From Sipunculus nudus (Eukaryota; Annelida; Sipuncula; Golfingiida; Sipunculidae), in NCBI GenBank assembly GCA_026874595.1, contig CM049308.1:46571327-46635326 (forward strand): a DNA stretch of 64,000 bases, given 5' to 3'. The translations under genes and the position numbers were made by a program. The notes beneath the pieces are model-generated. The model was given only the letters and a program-made list of their open reading frames with translations, was not told where the DNA came from and made no database searches. Shown here piece by piece: positions 10,924 through 22,518 of the stretch (the stretch's first letter is position 1; every line of letters begins with the position of its first letter).

Positions 10924-12895
10924 TTGCTATTTGCGTTTACTTAGAATTTTTAGGGAAAAAACCTTTAAAAGTCTTCTTCTTGTAAACGGTCCAGCCAAAT
11001 TGTTCAATATTTTGCAGAAATGATCCCAGAGGTAAGCCCTCTCAGATTTGTTCAAATGGTTTGCATTTGATGAATTTTAGTGGAGTTACATGAATTTAAA
11101 CAGTCATTTGGCCAAGTAAGCATACTGACATAGAAATCTCAGAAATGACAGAAGCTAGCATTCCTAAGTATTGTGCAAATGTTGGTCACATGACTCATAT
11201 TTGAAGTTGCAGATTTTGTGGTGCCACCTACATTGACAGTTTTTTTATGGGCAAGAACCTCATAATTTTAGCCTCTTTCAGCTTAAAATGTTTATGATGT
11301 AACTGTCAAGTGGAATCGTTCAATTTCTTCAAAAGAATTATCCTAGGACATGGTTCTTTCAATCATATCAGAAAAGCTTTTGTTTGTCTTATGGCCATTA
11401 TTATATTTATTTTAAACTGAGGACTGCAAAACTGTTCTACTACAAAATTATTGTTTCAATTATAACTTCTGTAACATTGCACAAAAAATTTTCTTAGGTG
11501 GTCTTTGTTCAAATTTACTTGAATGATTTTTGGTAGAATTATTGGACTTTTAACAATGAAAGGACTGCATCTTTTATTTTTCTAGATATTTTGATAAAAA
11601 GTTAATGAATATGTCAGCTTGAAAAAAAAAGCATTTTAGCTTAAGTCTTACAGTATGTGTCAATAATTCACCAACACTCCAACATTGTGTTTGTATCTTT
11701 AAATAGGTTGAGAAACTGCCAACTGTTACAGATTTGGCAACAGATCAAGAGTTCATTCAGTGCAGCCAGATATAGGTCAAGAGTTCAATCAGTGCAGCCA
11801 AGCACAAGACATGTGATCACCTCATGGGTGACATGTGATCACCTCATGGGCGACATGTGAACACCTCAAGGGCACCATGTGATCACCTCATTGGTGTCAT
11901 GCCCCTCAGGGCAGGGCCCCTACATGAGCTTATGCAATGGTGTGGCTACTATTTCAGACTTGGCAACAGGCTAGAGGTCAGTCTCGATCTATTAATAGCT
12001 TTGGCAGACTGCCAACTGTATCAGATCAGGCAACAGGTCAAGAGTTCACTCAGTGCAGCCAGGTATGGGTCAGGAGTTCACTCAGTGCAGTAGCTGCATT
12101 TTATTTATTGTGTTAGCAGACTGCCCACTGCATCAGATTTGGCACAAAAGTTCAGCCTGGATCTATTTATAGCTTTGGCAGACTGCCAACTGTGTCAGAT
12201 TATGCCACAGGTCAAGAGTTCACTCAGTCCAACAAGGTGCAGGTCAAGAGTTCACTAAGTGCAGTAGCCTGAGCCAGCAAATTTGTCGCAGTTTACTTGG
12301 GGCAACAGCCATTCTCACCTAAGCCTTGTCAGCCCCATGCATCAGACTCGAGGTAATTTTGATGTATTGGCCTGATATTTTGACCTGTCTATGCGTCTTT
12401 GATGGCTTTCTCGTTCACAAGACAGTTGTCACCACCTACAATGACTTTTTGCACAGTGTATATGCCTGCTTATTTCTACAGAGAAATTTGATATATCAGC
12501 CTGAAATTAGGCATTGTATACATATCGAATAGCTTTCTCGTATACAAGACTGGTGGTGCCACTTACAATAATTTTTGCACAGTGTGTGTCCCTGCTTATT
12601 TTCAGGAGGGGTTTGATATATCAGTCTGAAATTGGGCATATGTATATATCTCTGATAGCTTTGTTGTATACAAGACTGGTTGTGCCAGCTACAATCATTT
12701 TTGTGTTGTGTGCACCCATGCCAGAATTTCAGCAGTGATGTTTGTGTAATTGTTTCTTATTCAAAATGTTTAGTACTTGCATTGTTCATATACATTAGAA
12801 GTAATGGTCCAGCACTGAAGCATTATACCTGGTGTATAACCCAATGCACAGGTTCGCATTAGGCCTGTAGGCAATGTTTTGATTTTTTCACAATT
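10924..12895. repeat. Repeat C, right arm (copy 1)
   Basis: This is collinear with 54795-55198 plus 57608-58866. It begins with the TTACTTAGAATTTTTAGGG unit, passes a stretch of short repeats (GTCAAGAGTTCACTCAGTGC, 11750-12260) and ends with three diverged units of about 130 bp containing CAAGACTGGTGGTGCCAC (12410-12720). No coding signal was found. The open frames of 60-78 codons here belong to the tandem units. Confidence 0.65.
11808..11895. repeat. 22-bp tandem repeat, four units
   Basis: Four consecutive units of GACATGTGATCACCTCATGG plus two bases start at 11808, 11830, 11852 and 11874. The last two are slightly diverged. The paralogous site at about 58088-58155 has three units, the middle one shortened by three bases, so the array varies in length between C copies. 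Confidence 0.85.
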
Positions 12896-13187
12896 TTTTG
12901 GGTCACTTGTTCTTTCATGAGGTCAATGGTCAACGTCACAAGACTCTCTTTTTTTAAAAGATTATGGCTGCATTTTAAGCCCAGCTTTTCATCCATATCT
13001 TTCCATCTTGCACATTTAGCGGACTTGCCAGTAAAGGGAGAGCGTAAATGAATTTAGGGTCACAAAGTCAAAGGTCAAGGTCACAGGGGCCATCTTTTTT
13101 CAAACTAGTTTCTAGATGAAAACTCCAGTTTAGTCTGATATATTGGTTTCAAACTTCACTTATATAATGACCCACCACTTTAGTAAA
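12896..13187. repeat. F-like half-site repeat, left part
   Basis: The unit type is that of the F array: TGCATTTTAAGCC, a TTTTCATCC stretch, TCTTCCATCTTGCACAT-like sequence, then GTCAAAGGTCAAGGTCACAGG (13071-13091). It is interrupted by the G element and continues at 14904. No gene is visible. Confidence 0.55.
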
Positions 13188-14903
13188 CTAGATGTGTCGG
13201 AACAACACGAATACCCCCGCCTGTGGCAAATTAGAAACATTTGTAAAATTTTGAAAAATTTTTTAAGTTTAGGAGGTGTCGTATTGTCAAAAGTAGGTCA
13301 ACAAGGGCAAAATGCAAACTCGATCTGTAATACGTCATTATAAAGCAACACACCAAAAATCAAGCCAGTATATGCAGGAATTGTGAAAAAAAAGTCCATA
13401 CATGTGCATTTTCCATAAAAATTTCTGTCTTTCATGAAACTTTCTATGTTTAGGAGCCGTAAAACAATCAAAAGTAGGTCAACCGGGATGAAACGCGAAC
13501 TCGATCTGTAACTGTCATTATCTGCCCACACATAAAAAATCAGGGTGGTATCTGCAGGCATTGAGGAAAAAAATCAGTATATATGCATTTGTTATGAAAA
13601 TTTCTATTTTAAAGAAACTTTCTATGTTCAGGAGCAGTCAAATGGTCAAAAGTAGGTCAACTGGGACAAAACAAGAACTCAATCTGAAACTGGTCATTAT
13701 CTGCCTACACACCAAAAATCATGCCCGTATCTGCAGGCACTGCGAATAAAGTCCATACATGTGCACTTTTTTATGAAATTTTCTATATTAGCACCGTCAA
13801 ATGATCAAAAGTAGGCCAACTGGAACAAAACGTGAACTCTATCTGTAACTGGTCATTATCTGCCCACACACCAAAAATCCGGCCAATATGTGCAGGTATT
13901 GCGAAGAAAAGTCTGTACAAGTGTATTTGTCATGAAAATTTATATTTTACATGAAATTTTCTATGTTCAGGAGCCGTAAAACAATCAAAAGTAGGTCAAC
14001 TGGGACGAAACGCGAACTTGATCTGTAACTGGTCAATATCTGCCCACACACAAAAAATCAGGCCAATATCTGCAGGCATTGCGAAAAAAAGTCCGTACAT
14101 GTGTATTTGTCATGAAATTTCATATTTTTCATGAAATTTTCTAAGTTCCGGAGCCATAAAACAGTCAAAAGTAGGTTAACCGGGACGAAACGCGAACTCT
14201 ATCTGTAACTGGTCTATATCTGCCCACACACTAAAAATCAGGCCAATATCTGCAGGCATTGCGAAAAAAAGTCCGTACATGTGTATCTGTCATGAATATT
14301 TCTATTTTTCATGAAATTTTCTAAGTTAAGGAGGCGTAAAATGTTCAAAACTAGGTCAACCAGGACGAAACGCGAACTCAATCTGTAACTGGTCATTATC
14401 TGCCCACACACAAAAAATCAGGCCAATATCTGCAGGCATTGCGAAAAAAAGTCCGTACATGTGTATTTGTCATAAAAATTTCTATTTTTCATGAAATTTT
14501 ATAAGTTTAGGAGCCGTAAAACAGTCAAAAGTAGGTCAACTGGGACAAAACGCGAACTCAATCTGTAACTGGTCATTATCTGCCCACACACCAAAAATCA
14601 GGCCAATATCTGCAGGCATTGCGAAAAAAAGTCCGTACATGTGTATTTGTCATGAAATTTCATACTTTTCATGAAATTTTCTAAGTTTAGGAGCCGTAAA
14701 ACGGTCAAAAGTAGGTCAACCGGGACGAAACGCGAACTTGATCTGTAACTGGTCTATATCTGCCCACACACCAAAAATCAGGCCAATATCTGCAGGCATT
14801 GCGAAAAAAAGTCCGTACAACTGTTTGATTTCGGAAGGATGGAAGGACGGAATGACGGACATGGGTAAAACTATATGCCCCGGCCACTTTGTGGCGGGGG
14901 CAT
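13188..14903 (-). mobile_element. Family G Helitron-like element, minus strand, nine-unit array
   Basis: Read on the minus strand it starts ATGCCCCCGCCAC-AAA-GTGGCCGGGGCAT (14903 downward), a near-perfect hairpin. It ends with a GGCGGGGGTATT box, a GTGTTG-TTC-CGACAC hairpin, AT and CTAG (13191-13188) next to T. Between them is a tandem array whose 180-bp spacing is exact over the last five units (GTAGGTCAAC marks at 13991, 14171, 14351, 14531 and 14711), about nine units in all. Each unit holds TGCAGGCATTGCGAAAAAAA and AAACGCGAACTCGATCTG. No protein frame runs through the array. It is the only element here clearly in minus orientation among families A, E, F and G. Confidence 0.7.
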
Positions 14904-15107
14904 AAAAAAGATTTTGATTTTTAGGTTCCATAGGTCAAAGGTGAAGGTCCAAGGAGCCATATATTTAAAATGATTGTGGATGCAATGTAAATCAAACTTT
15001 TCATCCCACACCTTCCAACTTTCACACATGGCTTACTTGCCCAAAGTGGAAATAATCTGTCAATGTTTGAGGTTACCTGGTAAGAGTTAAGGTCACTGGA
15101 CCGGTAT
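14904..15107. repeat. F-like half-site repeat, right part
   Basis: This continues the repeat interrupted at 13188: CCATAGGTCAAAGGTGAAGG at about 14928, then the TTTTCATCCCACACCTTCC stretch. It runs into the head of the A2 element. Nothing else is seen. Confidence 0.5.
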
Positions 15108-18100
15108 TTTTAGCTCAGCTGACTATAAGTCATCTGAGCTATAGTCTTGGTCCATTGTCCGTCGTCCGTCCGGCAGGCCGTCTGTTAACAGGGCTCGTTT
15201 TGAAACCTTTGGACCTACTGTTCCAAAATTTTGCATACCATTAGATGTCCCCAAAATATCCTACCATACCGAAAATTGGGTCATTAGGACTTCGTTCCTC
15301 CGAGATATTAAGGAAAAACCTCCGTTTTCCATAAAAAAGCCATTGTTACACTTCAAGGCTGCCTAATATCAAAACCACTGATCTGTTTTTGATCATATTT
15401 AATATTCATATTCTTCCATACATTTTCTATGAACATACAAAAATTAAGATCAGTGTTGGGTATTATTTTGAAGTTATGGGCACAAATATAATGCAATTTT
15501 TAAAAAATCAGGAAATATATTTACTCACCTGACATGAGAACTGCTGAAGCTGGAGACTTTTTTCAGGAATATAACTTTATTTAATCAAGATTCAATTGTT
15601 TACCCAAAGTTAGATCTGAATTTTGCAAATTTTTCAAGTTATTAGCATAAATAAAAAATCAATACCTTAAATTTCGTCCAACTTTGGCAATGGCACATTT
15701 CCCTGTCAGCACTGTTGATTTAATTTTCACAGCATATAAACATAAGGATTTAATCTTTTAAAATCTGAAATTTTAAAGGAATTGATTGAAAAGAGCAGCT
15801 TTTATTCAAGTTTTCATACACCATGTCAAGTGTTGTTTACATCTAGCCCACCTAGTAGTATAGCCTTCACTTGCATTATGGAACCCACCCCAGGCAGCTT
15901 GCCTTGGCTCAGCTTGGCCACTACCAGCAGGCTTCCCCTCTGCCCTGCACCCCCCCCCCCCCACCCCCCAGATGGTGCATAAACTTGATGAATGTTATTA
16001 TTTTCTGTATTTGATTCATTCTTATTCTAGGCTATGCTACATGTTAGATTTTGTATTGTACCACCAGGGTTACAATGATTTAAGTGCACATTTAATTGTG
16101 TCCACAAAGTGGTGTTTGCTATGAAAGTGTGGATGTTCATCAGATAAGTAATTGCTTACTTCAGGAGAGCAAAAACTTCACCAGGTGTGAAATTGACTGT
16201 TAATTCCAGTAATAAATTAAAGCTTAGATAGCTATTAGCACAATGATATTGTTTGTCGATCATTCAACCAACAGTGTGTATACTTTATTTGAAAAGATAT
16301 TTTATTTGATCAAATTTACTGAATATTTTATTTTATCTTGGTGAATAAAATTAAGCATGTACTGAAAACTCCAATGTGCAAAACTTTTTAATAGTGATTC
16401 AAGGAATAATCTTGTAGATGCCATGTTGTGGCATTATTTTCTTTTAAATTCAGCTTAAACATTTGTGATTTAAAAATAATAAAATATATGTGTATGCATA
16501 ATATGACCCAATATGTGCTACACTCTGGATGTATAATGATTGCAACTTTTGCAACAATTCTAATATTTTAACATATATTTTCAGTTTTTTTACTCTGGAT
16601 ATATAATGATTGCAACTTTTGCAATAATTCTAATATTTTAACTTATATTTTCAGTTTTTTAGCTCAGCTGACTATAAGTCATCTGAGCTATAGTCGTGGT
16701 CCATTGTCCGTCGTCCGTCCGTCTGTCCGTCCGTCCGTCCGTCCGTCCGTAGATGTGGCACGTTTTGAAACCGTAAGACCTAGGAATCCAAAATTCAGCA
16801 TAATGTTAGATGTCCCCAAGATCTCCCACCAAGCCGAAAACTGGGTCTTTGCGACTTCGTTCCTTTGAGAAATTAAGGAAAAACCTCAATTTTTTTATTA
16901 AAAACCTATTTACACACTTCAGGACTGCCTAATATCAAAACCACTCATCTGTTTTCCCTCATATTTACCATAAATATTTTTCTATATAGTTCCTATGTAC
17001 ATGCCAGAAATTATGTCTGTATTATATAATTTAAAAAAGTTATGGGCCCAAACATAATGCATTTTGTAAAAAATCAGGAAAGATATTTGATCACTTTACA
17101 CAAAACTTGTTAAAGCTATGGACTTTTTTTCCAGTAATATAACTTTAATTTATCAAAATTAAATTGTATACCCAAAATTAGATCAAAATCTTTTAAATTT
17201 TTTAAAATATTAACAAAAATAAAAAATTGGTACCTTAAATTTTGCCCAACTTTGACCATGGCACGTTTTTTTACTGTAAGTACTGTGGATTTAATTTTCG
17301 CAGCATGTTTTTGTTAGCATTTTGTCTGTTAACACCAAAAATTTGAAACCAGTTGATCAAAAACTGTAGATTTTATTCAAGTTTTCAAGCACCATGTAAC
17401 AAATTGTTTACATCAAGCTAGTGTTATGCAGTTTGCAAGAGCTCAGCTCCCCAGTTTCAGCTCTCAGTTCCTATAATTTGGCATACAATTAGATGTCTCC
17501 AAAATTCCCTACCATGCCAAGAATTTGGTCACTAGGACTTAATACCTTCGAGATATTAATGAAAAACATCATTTTTCCATTAAAAACCCATTGTTACACT
17601 TCAAGACTGCCTAATATCAAAACCACTGATGTGACTTTAATCATATATAATATACATATTTTTCTATACATTCTCTATGCATATGCCAGAAATGATGTCA
17701 GTATTGCGTAATTATTTTAAGTTATGGGCCCAAACATAATGCACTATGTAAAAAATCAAGAAATATATTTACTCCCTTAACAAGGGGATTGCTGAAGCTA
17801 GAGTTTTTTTGCCAGGGATGTAACATTATTTAATCAAGATTCAATTGAATACCCTAAAGTAGTCCTGAATTTTTCAAATTTTATATGTTATTAGTATAAA
17901 TATAAAATTAGTACCTTAAATTTTGCCCAACTTTGACCATGGCACATTTGTTTCCTGTGAGCACGGTTGATATAATTTTCATATCATGCACACAAGGATT
18001 TCAGCTTTTTAGTTTAGAAAGCTGAAAGAAATTGGCCAAAAATTGTAGCTTTTATTAATGTTTTTATGAGACCATGTCAGACCTTAACTATCTCCAGCCC

Positions 18101-19711
18101 CTCTTGAGTCACCTGTATGTTGACCTTGTTGAACTTTCAGCAAATTATGCATGCTTGAGGCGAGCCATACACTGTTGCAGGTAGGCAGCTTATGGCCAGC
18201 CACAGTTGATCCAGGTGTCCAACCCAACTCATCTAGTAGTTTTACTGAACCAACAACATAACAATTAACAATAAATTAATAAATTTTTATTGTTTTTTAA
18301 TAACAAATTAAAGAAAAATAAAAAAGAATTTGTTAGTTTATAATAACAGGAAATCAACTTGCAGTTACTGATGATAAAAGAATCTTGTATCGATGGATAG
18401 AATGTCACGTACTCCAAATAACACCATGCAGTCACCTATGGTATTTTTCAGTTCAATTTTAATGATAAAAAAGTAAATCATATTATTCATTACTAATCAT
18501 TAGGGATCATATGAAGGAAAATAATGATAGACAAAGATGCAGTTGATATTATTGATCTAGATTCCTACTGTGTCTAGTGTGTACATTGATGTGAAATTAG
18601 TCCAAAATGAATATATTACTTTTTTTTTTAATATAAATAAAAGCCATAAAACCAGGTACTTTTGATCATAATTTAAATGTGTGAATTTTGTATATTCTGG
18701 ATTCTCAACATAATTGTTTGGTGAAAACTGAATAAATGCCAGTAATGGTGGGAAAACTTTGCAATTGTATTTAAATACGAATATGAATATGTACTCCATT
18801 ATAAAATGTCTTGCATAAAGAATTGGAATTCAGGTAAAAATGAAAGTATATGAATACCAGTGCAAATACTTTCAAAATGTATTCATGAATGCATTCATGA
18901 ATATATTCTTTAATATTATTTTAATAATCATTTCAGTTATATTTCATTTTAAAAAATCATAAGATTCTCTTATTATTTTTAATAAAAATTATATTTGGGA
19001 CAATATTTGTAATTTTTTTTAAAATAAATAGTTAAACTCTTATGTTATATGTTCTGCTTATAAGTTATATGGCCAAGTCAAAATCTGTGTGACAATAGTA
19101 CTCGATTTGTTAATAAAATAAATGAAATCAATCCTCTTCCCTGTCTCCAAAGATAATATCATAATCATACATAAGCTAAACACCAACAACTCATAATAAA
19201 GCTTATATTTATTACCACACCAAACCAGCATATGCCTCATTCCTAAATCATATTTTTTAATCATATATAACAGCTGAGCGCCGTGACCCATAGGTCCCTT
19301 GTTTTAACTGAAAATTTATAAAACTTGTAAAAAAATGATTCAGATAAAAACTTTTAATGGAAAAAATGGAAATGCTGAAATATAGGCTTATATATAAACT
19401 TAAATGCATTATTCCCTTGAAAGTGAAATAAAGGTATTAGTCCATTCTGTCCACTTGCCTGTCCATCTGTAAATTTCATATGCATCACAGTATCTCAAAA
19501 CTGTTACTGTTTTCTTCATGACAGTCTTGTCAGAGTATTAGTTTGCAATCATATATTTAGAACTTTACTATAACCAAGTAGGAGGGCCCATTTCCTCTTA
19601 GCTTCTCATATTCTTATATAAATGAAAAACATTACAATAGAATATTTTGCATATTTTGCATTTGCAAAAATTTCAAACTTCAGCTGAGCGCCGTGACCCA
19701 TGGGTCCTTTG
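15108..19711 (+). mobile_element. Family A2 element containing a nested A1
   Basis: The head TTTTAGCTCAGCTGACT at 15108 and the tail CAGCTGAGCGCCGTGACCC...CTTTG at 19681-19711 enclose about 1.96 kb of A2 sequence plus a 2.65-kb A1 copy. The A2 body (15240-16656 and 19302-19680) matches 43885-45590, where the two parts are contiguous. It includes a CCACCAGGGTTACAATGATT stretch and a poly-C tract (about 15950-15966). No coding sequence is evident. Confidence 0.7.
16657..19301 (+). mobile_element. Family A1 element, complete and uninterrupted
   Basis: This is the best reference A1 in the window: TTTTAGCTCAGCTGACT head, GTCC run, 2.6-kb body and CTTG end. It is inserted in a T-run of A2. The unoccupied sequence at about 45230-45260 (TTTTTAGTTTTTTTATTAC then AAATTTATAAAAC) joins the two flanks directly. 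It also provides the unoccupied site for the MITE in the copy at 7774. Confidence 0.8.
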
Positions 19712-20014
19712 TTTAGAAGATTGTTACAATAATCTAAATGCATCATCTAGGGGATGTAAATAATTGAATTTTGATCAAATTTTTAGTCATAATAAACAAG
19801 CACATTATTCTTATATAATTAAAGATTTCTTACAAACAAGACAGAATTCAGCTTGAATAAATAATCATTTGCATGCCAAAACAAGTAGAAAAAAAATTAC
19901 TTTTAAAATGTTTCAGTTAATGGCTTTGAATGCTGTTACATTATATGGTCATATATATAGTTCTAATATTATGTATATTAATATACTTTAGTAAGTACTA
20001 CTAGATGTTTATAC
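19712..20014. other. AT-rich spacer, nothing recognised
   Basis: About 300 bp without paralogue elsewhere in the window, with no open frame of note and no splice-flanked coding stretch. It is followed at 20015 by a truncated A head (TTTTTAGCTCAGCTGACT) that decays after about 70 bp. Confidence 0.5.
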
Positions 20015-20212
20015 TTTTTAGCTCAGCTGACTATAAGTCATCTGAGCTATAGTGATTATCCTTTGTCTATCGTCTGTTAGTTTAAAAAATAGTTTGGTTC
20101 ACCTGAATAGAAAGCAAAAATCTACAAATTTTTCATTTTCAGTGGTTTGACCAGAGAATTCTTCCAGATACCTTTCCTGTAGTACATACAGAGATATTGT
20201 TTTTGATTTTAG

Positions 20213-20291
20213 CAATTCCAAGAAGTACCAAGAAGAATATCATCCAAGCGATCTGTACAGTACAAACAACGAACAAGATCAGAAATTCACA
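20213..20291 (+). CDS. Candidate internal exon of an unidentified gene
   Basis: A 79-nt stretch sits between an acceptor (GTTTTTGATTTTAG) and a strong donor (GTAAGT). Entering with one carried-over base, it reads NSKKYQEEYHPSDLYSTNNE followed by QDQKFT, with no stop and a hydrophilic, protein-like composition. It ends in phase 0. It lies in a short non-repeat island between a decayed A head and a diverged repeat. Its strand agrees with the candidate exons at 60426 and 62987. The phase does not connect directly to the exon at 60426, so at least one further exon would be needed. The protein family was not recognised. A chance open stretch is possible at this length. Confidence 0.4.
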
Positions 20292-20657
20292 GTAAGTGAT
20301 CAGCTTAACTGATGATGGGCTATTGTCATCATCCTGCCTTCAGTCCAGCGTCTGACTGCCTAACTGTTTGATGTCCATCAACTTTTACCTTGTGATTGGG
20401 ATATCTAAAAATATTTAAACATAGGTGCTTTGTTTCTTCAGAACAGATGCATATCAATAAAGTCTCTATCAGGTTTTAAGACAGGTGACCTTGCCCTATT
20501 TTACAAGTTCACAGATGTTTAATAAAAAAATATAAGAATATTTATGAGGAACCACTTGGTGGATTGTTATGAAACATAGTAAGATTATTGGTCTTGATAA
20601 TCTGTAGTTGCTGCATGAGTTTGGTGGTGTCACCTACAATTACTGATTTTTAACAAT
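20292..20657. repeat. Diverged repeat unit (copy 1)
   Basis: From about 20395 it is related to 31905-32164, sharing GGATATC, the GCAGATGCATAT-like stretch, CTTGATAATCTGTA and a GTGTCACCTACAATTACTG end. In both places it is followed directly by an A-type head. It is probably an older member of the A group. Confidence 0.45.
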
Positions 20658-22518
20658 TTTTAGCTCAGCTGACTGAAAGTCATCTGAGTTATAGCGATCA
20701 CTCTTTGTCCATCGACCCTCTGGCCGTCCGGCCATTTGCCGTTAACAAGGCACAAATCATAACCACTGGACCTGGAATCTTCTAACTTTACATCCAGAGA
20801 GGTCCATGAAAAATCTCTTTGGAAACCTGGAATTAGGTCTCTGTTACCATATTCTTCAAGCTATGGGGCTCCGAAGTACCCCTTAGAAAAATGAAAAATT
20901 TGATACAAAAGCTCAAATATCTGAACAACTAATGCATTGATTACCATGATTCTTTGCATGGATATTGATCATGGAGTGGTTCATCAGTTTCTGCAGACTG
21001 GTGGCGTCATCTGTATTTTTTCGATTTTTTACGATTTTTTTTCTCTCTATTTTTGAGACCTCAAAAGATGCTGTCATCTGTTAACAGGGCACAAATCTTA
21101 ATGACTGCACTTAGAATCTTCTGTCTTGACATGCAGGGAGGTCCATGAAAAGTTTTTTTGGAAACCTGGAATTAGGTCTCTGTTATCCATATTCTTCAAG
21201 CTATGGGGCTCTGAAGTACCCCCCCCCCCCCCCCAGAATAATGAAAAATCATTGTTACACTGTGAGTCTGCCTTATATCAAAACCACTGATCTGAATTTG
21301 ATCATAGTATATATGCATATTCTTCCATTCATTTTGTATGTACATACCAAAAATTAGGTTAGTATTGCGTAATTTGTTGAAGTTATAGGCCCGAACATAA
21401 TGCACCTCATAAAAAATAAGGAAATATGGCTGAAGCTAGAGACTTTTTTTCAGGGATATAACTTTATATAACTTTATATAACAGGGATATAACTCAAGAT
21501 TCAATTGTATAACGAAAATTAGATCTGAATTTTTCAAATTTTATAAGTTATTCGCATAAATATAAAATCAGTTCCTAAAATTTTGCCCAACTTTGGGCAT
21601 GGCACGTTTTTTCCCTGTAAGCACTGTTGGTTAATTTTCATATCATGCACACGTAAGGATTTCAGCTTCTTAATTCTGAAATTTGAAAGGAATTGACCAA
21701 AAACTGTAGCTTTTATTACAGTTTTTATGAGACCATGTCACACCTAGGCTGTACTAAAGCCCCTCTATATGTCCCCATACTGACCTTTCATGCTTGAAGC
21801 AAGGCTCTTGGATGGCTTCAGCTGGATATACCTGTTCAACCCCCCTCCTCTTGTAATTTTTTTGGCCAAAAACATAACAATAAACAATATTTAAAAGAAT
21901 TATTGGTTTATAATAACAATTTTAGGAAAAATAAATGGAAAAGGAATTTCATTGTTAATGAGTAACAGGGACCTCGCAATTACTGATGTTTTATGGATCT
22001 TTCATGGATTGCTGAAAATATATTTCAAATGACACCATGCAGTCACCATTGGGAATTTTTTAATTTCAATCATAAAAATGAAAATTAAAAAATTAAATAA
22101 AATTGTTGTTTAATATAAGGGCTTATGTGAAGCAAGTTAATGATAGACAAGGATGCAGTTGATCATATTAAATTAATCTAAATTTCCAGGTCTTTTCCTG
22201 AAGTTTAATTTGTGTGTTTATTTTTTATTACAAAATTTAAAAAAAATGAAAATGTCAAAAATTAAAAAAAAATACTCAGACAAGTGCTCATTAAAGATGT
22301 CATAATGTTTGATTAATATTATTAAGACTCATGGCTGTATCAGCTGTTACATGATACTGAGTAAATAATCAAAATTTATATTTCTGATACCTTTATTTCA
22401 GTTAATAAAATTAAACATTCCCAAATCCAGTTTGCTCCTTGTATAATATATTGGTTTGTTTTGATCCTTGGGTTATTTTTAACACATGTATTAGTTTCAT
22501 AGCTGAGATAATTTTTCT

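Noticed and set aside
13188-14903. Evenly spaced 180-bp repeats, considered as CRISPR or satellite
   Set aside because: The units are contiguous near-identical repeats without unique spacers, in a eukaryotic genome, and bounded by G element ends.
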